Shown here one piece after another: positions 5,738-7,631 of a DNA stretch of 7,631 bases. The DNA is from Methylophilaceae bacterium (GTDB lineage: Bacteria > Pseudomonadota > Gammaproteobacteria > Burkholderiales > Methylophilaceae). Position 1 is the stretch's first letter. The number at the start of each line of letters is the position of its first letter. Under the pieces are notes generated by a model. It was not told where the DNA came from. It saw only the letters and a list, made by a program, of their open reading frames with translations, and made no database searches. A program made the translations under genes and the position numbers. The stretch is taken from the NCBI GenBank assembly GCA_017880825.1, contig JADGRN010000064.1:1-7631 (forward strand), read 5' to 3'.

Positions 5738-6763
5738 TTAATGACTTTTGGCGCGGTTACCGATGGTGGCCAGGCCAAAACATAACCTTGAAATTTCCAG
5801 CCATGCATCGCCGTGGGCAATGCCTTTGGCGATTTTGTCGATCTCGGCCAGCTTGCCCATTGCGGCTTGGAGTTGCCGCAAACTCAATCGCCTTAACGCA
5901 CGTTCGACCAGTAATTGCCGGTCACGTCGAATTTTGGCCTGTTGTATGGCGTTTGCCAAGTTTTCGCCGCGTGATTCAGCCTGTTTAATTCGCACTATGC
6001 CACGCAACAGCCACACCAGAGCGCCCATCAGCGCCACCACCTGGGTGCCTTCTTCGCGCAGGCCACGCAGAATTCTCACGGTGCGTTCGCTATCGGCTGC
6101 CAGCATCGCGTCGCCGAGTTGGAATACATCGTAGCGCGAAACGTTCAATACGGCTTCGCGTACCGCCTTAGCCGCCAGCACTCCTTGCGGATAAAGCAGT
6201 CCGAGTTTCTGGATTTCCTGATAGGCGGCGAGCAGGTTGCCTTCTACCTGATACGCGATAAATTCGAGTGTTTCAGCATCCGTCTGTTGTCCCTGTTGCG
6301 ACAGGCGTTGCGCTATCCATTGCGGCAACTGGTCAGGCGTCACCTGTTGGAAAGACATGACTACCGCAGCCTGTTCCAACGCCACGAACCACGTGCTTTT
6401 CTCGCTTTGCCAGTCAAGCTTGGGCAGCGTAATAACTACGACGGTGTCTTTGGGAAGCTTGATGGCCAACGCTTGCAGGGCTTTGCTGCCATCAATGCCG
6501 GGCTTGCCCGAGGGGATGTGCAATTCCAGCAAGCGCTTGCTGGCGAATAAGGACATCGAACGGCTTTCGGCGCCGAGCTGTTGCCAGTTGAAACTGCGCT
6601 CGACGGTCAGCGTCGTGCGCTCATCGTAACCTTGGTTACGTGCCGCCAGACGTATAGCGTCCAGACTTTCGCGCTGAGCTAAAGGCTCATCGCCGGTCAG
6701 CACATAAAGCGCGCGTAAGCCTTTTTCAAGATGTTGGCCAAGCTGCTGTGGCGGTAAGCGCAT
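5738..6763 (-). CDS. holA: DNA polymerase III subunit delta HolA
   Basis: The delta subunit of the clamp loader opens the beta sliding clamp for loading onto primed DNA. The 341-residue product has the family's N-terminal LxxxLxxGLxxLYVLTGDEPL pattern (about 7-28) and an AAA+-like domain without a functional P-loop. The middle has QWIAQRLSQQG then EGNLLAAYQEIQKLGLLYP, and the collar region contains ALVWLLRGI. Length is normal (E. coli 343). I chose ATG 6763 over the TTG three bases upstream because ATG is stronger and MRLPPQQL fits family starts. No clear Shine-Dalgarno is seen. A three-codon reading frame (ATG AGT CAT TGA, 6774-6763) ends on the start as TGATG and could help by coupling, but may be chance. 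It lies 33 bp after lptE. Confidence 0.95.
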   Translation of the reverse strand: MRLPPQQLGQHLEKGLRALYVLTGDEPLAQRESLDAIRLAARNQGYDERTTLTVERSFNWQQLGAESRSMSLFASKRLLELHIPSGKPGIDGSKALQALAIKLPKDTVVVITLPKLDWQSEKSTWFVALEQAAVVMSFQQVTPDQLPQWIAQRLSQQGQQTDAETLEFIAYQVEGNLLAAYQEIQKLGLLYPQGVLAAKAVREAVLNVSRYDVFQLGDAMLAADSERTVRILRGLREEGTQVVALMGALVWLLRGIVRIKQAESRGENLANAIQQAKIRRDRQLLVERALRRLSLRQLQAAMGKLAEIDKIAKGIAHGDAWLEISRLCFGLATIGNRAKSH

Positions 6764-6796
6764 CAATGACTCATAGTTTAATGACTAGCAGAACAA

Positions 6797-7321
6797 TTAA
6801 CTGTTGGGTTGCTCCGCTGCACGAGGCGTACCTGCCTTGTGTACACTCAAACGGCGCATGATCTCGCGCACCGCATCCGCATGCATATCGTTGTTGAGGC
6901 GAAGTTCTTCACCTTCCTTGGCCAGCAACTGAGTATTGTCAAAAGAGTAATCACGCCGTTCCTCAATGGTTTGCACGGCTTCCCAAGTCTCACTGGATGG
7001 ATCACGCACGCGGAAGTGGACACGGTAAAACAATTCGTATTCGCTTACCACACCCTTGCCACTCAGAGAAAGAATACGTTTCTCAGGGGATTCACTGATT
7101 AGTTCCAGCATCAATTCAGCTTTCTCTGGGCTGCTAACGATGGTGATGTCATTGACGGTCAAGGTTTTTTTCAGATCTTTTGAGATGGTCAGTGTGGCGC
7201 CCTGAATGTAAATGTTATGGAAAGACAAATCAGCCACCCCGCGCAGCTGAAAGCCACAGGCGGTCAGGATCGTAGCGCAAAGCAGCAGGACGTAAAATCC
7301 AGGATAGATTAAAGTTTTCAT
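6797..7321 (-). CDS. lptE: LPS-assembly lipoprotein LptE
   Basis: LptE is an outer-membrane lipoprotein that plugs the LptD barrel and helps place lipopolysaccharide on the cell surface. The 174-residue precursor has a positively charged start, a hydrophobic stretch (about 5-20) and a lipobox LTAC with the lipidated cysteine at C22, followed by GFQLRG, which is characteristic of LptE after the lipobox. The rest is polar with EYELFYRVHFRVRD (about 94-107), consistent with the family's sheet region, and a low-complexity tail. Overall similarity in this family is low, so the call leans on the lipobox-GFxLRG motif and on the order leuS-lptE-holA, which is conserved in proteobacteria. ATG 7321 lies 6 bp after the leuS stop; no strong Shine-Dalgarno is apparent. 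Confidence 0.93.
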   Translation of the reverse strand: MKTLIYPGFYVLLLCATILTACGFQLRGVADLSFHNIYIQGATLTISKDLKKTLTVNDITIVSSPEKAELMLELISESPEKRILSLSGKGVVSEYELFYRVHFRVRDPSSETWEAVQTIEERRDYSFDNTQLLAKEGEELRLNNDMHADAVREIMRRLSVHKAGTPRAAEQPNS

Positions 7322-7327
7322 GCGTAT

Positions 7328-7631
7328 TTATCCCACTACCACGTTAATAAGTTTGCCGGGCACAACAATGATTTTACGCACGCTGGCCGTTCCTTCCAGA
7401 TATTTTTGCACGCAGGGCTGTTGCAACGCCAGTTTTTCCAGTGATTCTTTATCCAGCGTACGTGCCACCGCCATATTGCCACGCAGTTTGCCGTTGACCT
7501 GGATGACCAGCTTAATTTCGTCCTGCACCAGCGCTGCTTCCTGCGGCTCCGGCCACGCTGCATCGATGATGTCACCGTCGTAACCCAGCTCGTTCCATAG
7601 CGCATGACAGATGTGCGGCGTGATAGGCGAG
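7328..7631 (-). CDS. leuS: Leucyl-tRNA synthetase, C-terminal 100 residues (cut by window edge)
   Basis: Leucyl-tRNA synthetase charges tRNA-Leu with leucine. The visible part begins SPITPHICHALWNELG, the end of the anticodon-binding helical domain (the family has ITPHxxxxLWxxLG here). It then runs through WPEPQEAALVQDEI into the small C-terminal domain with LVIQVNGKLRG, a LeuS hallmark, and ends RKIIVVPGKLINVVVG before TAA 7330-7328. The catalytic core and editing domain lie beyond the right edge. It is the first gene of the minus-strand string seen here, so the string's promoter is probably upstream of leuS, outside the window. Confidence 0.97.
   Translation of the reverse strand, partial: SPITPHICHALWNELGYDGDIIDAAWPEPQEAALVQDEIKLVIQVNGKLRGNMAVARTLDKESLEKLALQQPCVQKYLEGTASVRKIIVVPGKLINVVVG

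Overview
The window looks like a chromosomal segment of a Gram-negative betaproteobacterium, possibly Nitrosomonadales-like; this is inferred from gene order and protein character, not from a search. The right-hand two thirds is a housekeeping gene string, all on the minus strand: leuS (3' end only) - lptE - holA - proA - nadD - rsfS - rlmH. Genes are packed with short gaps or overlaps, which suggests one polycistronic unit. It covers leucyl-tRNA charging, LPS transport, the replicative clamp loader, proline synthesis, NAD synthesis, ribosome silencing and 23S rRNA methylation. The proA stop codon is followed directly, in the same frame, by the TTG start of nadD. The rlmH stop overlaps the GTG start of a photolyase-like gene (phr) that is frameshifted and cut off after about 70 codons.

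The left part (about 120-2745) is a compact alkylation-repair (adaptive response) module. ada and alkB overlap on the minus strand. A short AlkA-type 3-methyladenine glycosylase is divergent on the plus strand. The 244-bp ada/alkA intergenic region holds two outward-facing 13-bp motifs matching the Ada box AAT-N6-GCAA and differing from each other at one base. Each is followed, at identical spacing, by GTGT and a weak -10-like hexamer. Methylated Ada would therefore be expected to switch on ada-alkB and alkA together. Ada repairs O6-alkylguanine and methylphosphotriesters, AlkB reverses 1meA/3meC oxidatively, and AlkA excises 3-methyladenine-type lesions, so the three genes form a complete small regulon.

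The module is bordered by signs of rearrangement. At the extreme left is one end of an IS30-family insertion sequence: a terminal sequence plus the first 12 codons of its transposase. On the right the module abuts the truncated phr remnant. A perfect 10-bp tandem duplication at the ada/alkB junction appears to have shifted the end of the ada frame, lengthening Ada and its overlap with alkB. I found no RNA genes, CRISPR arrays or clearly new enzyme system; the notable signals are regulatory and evolutionary.
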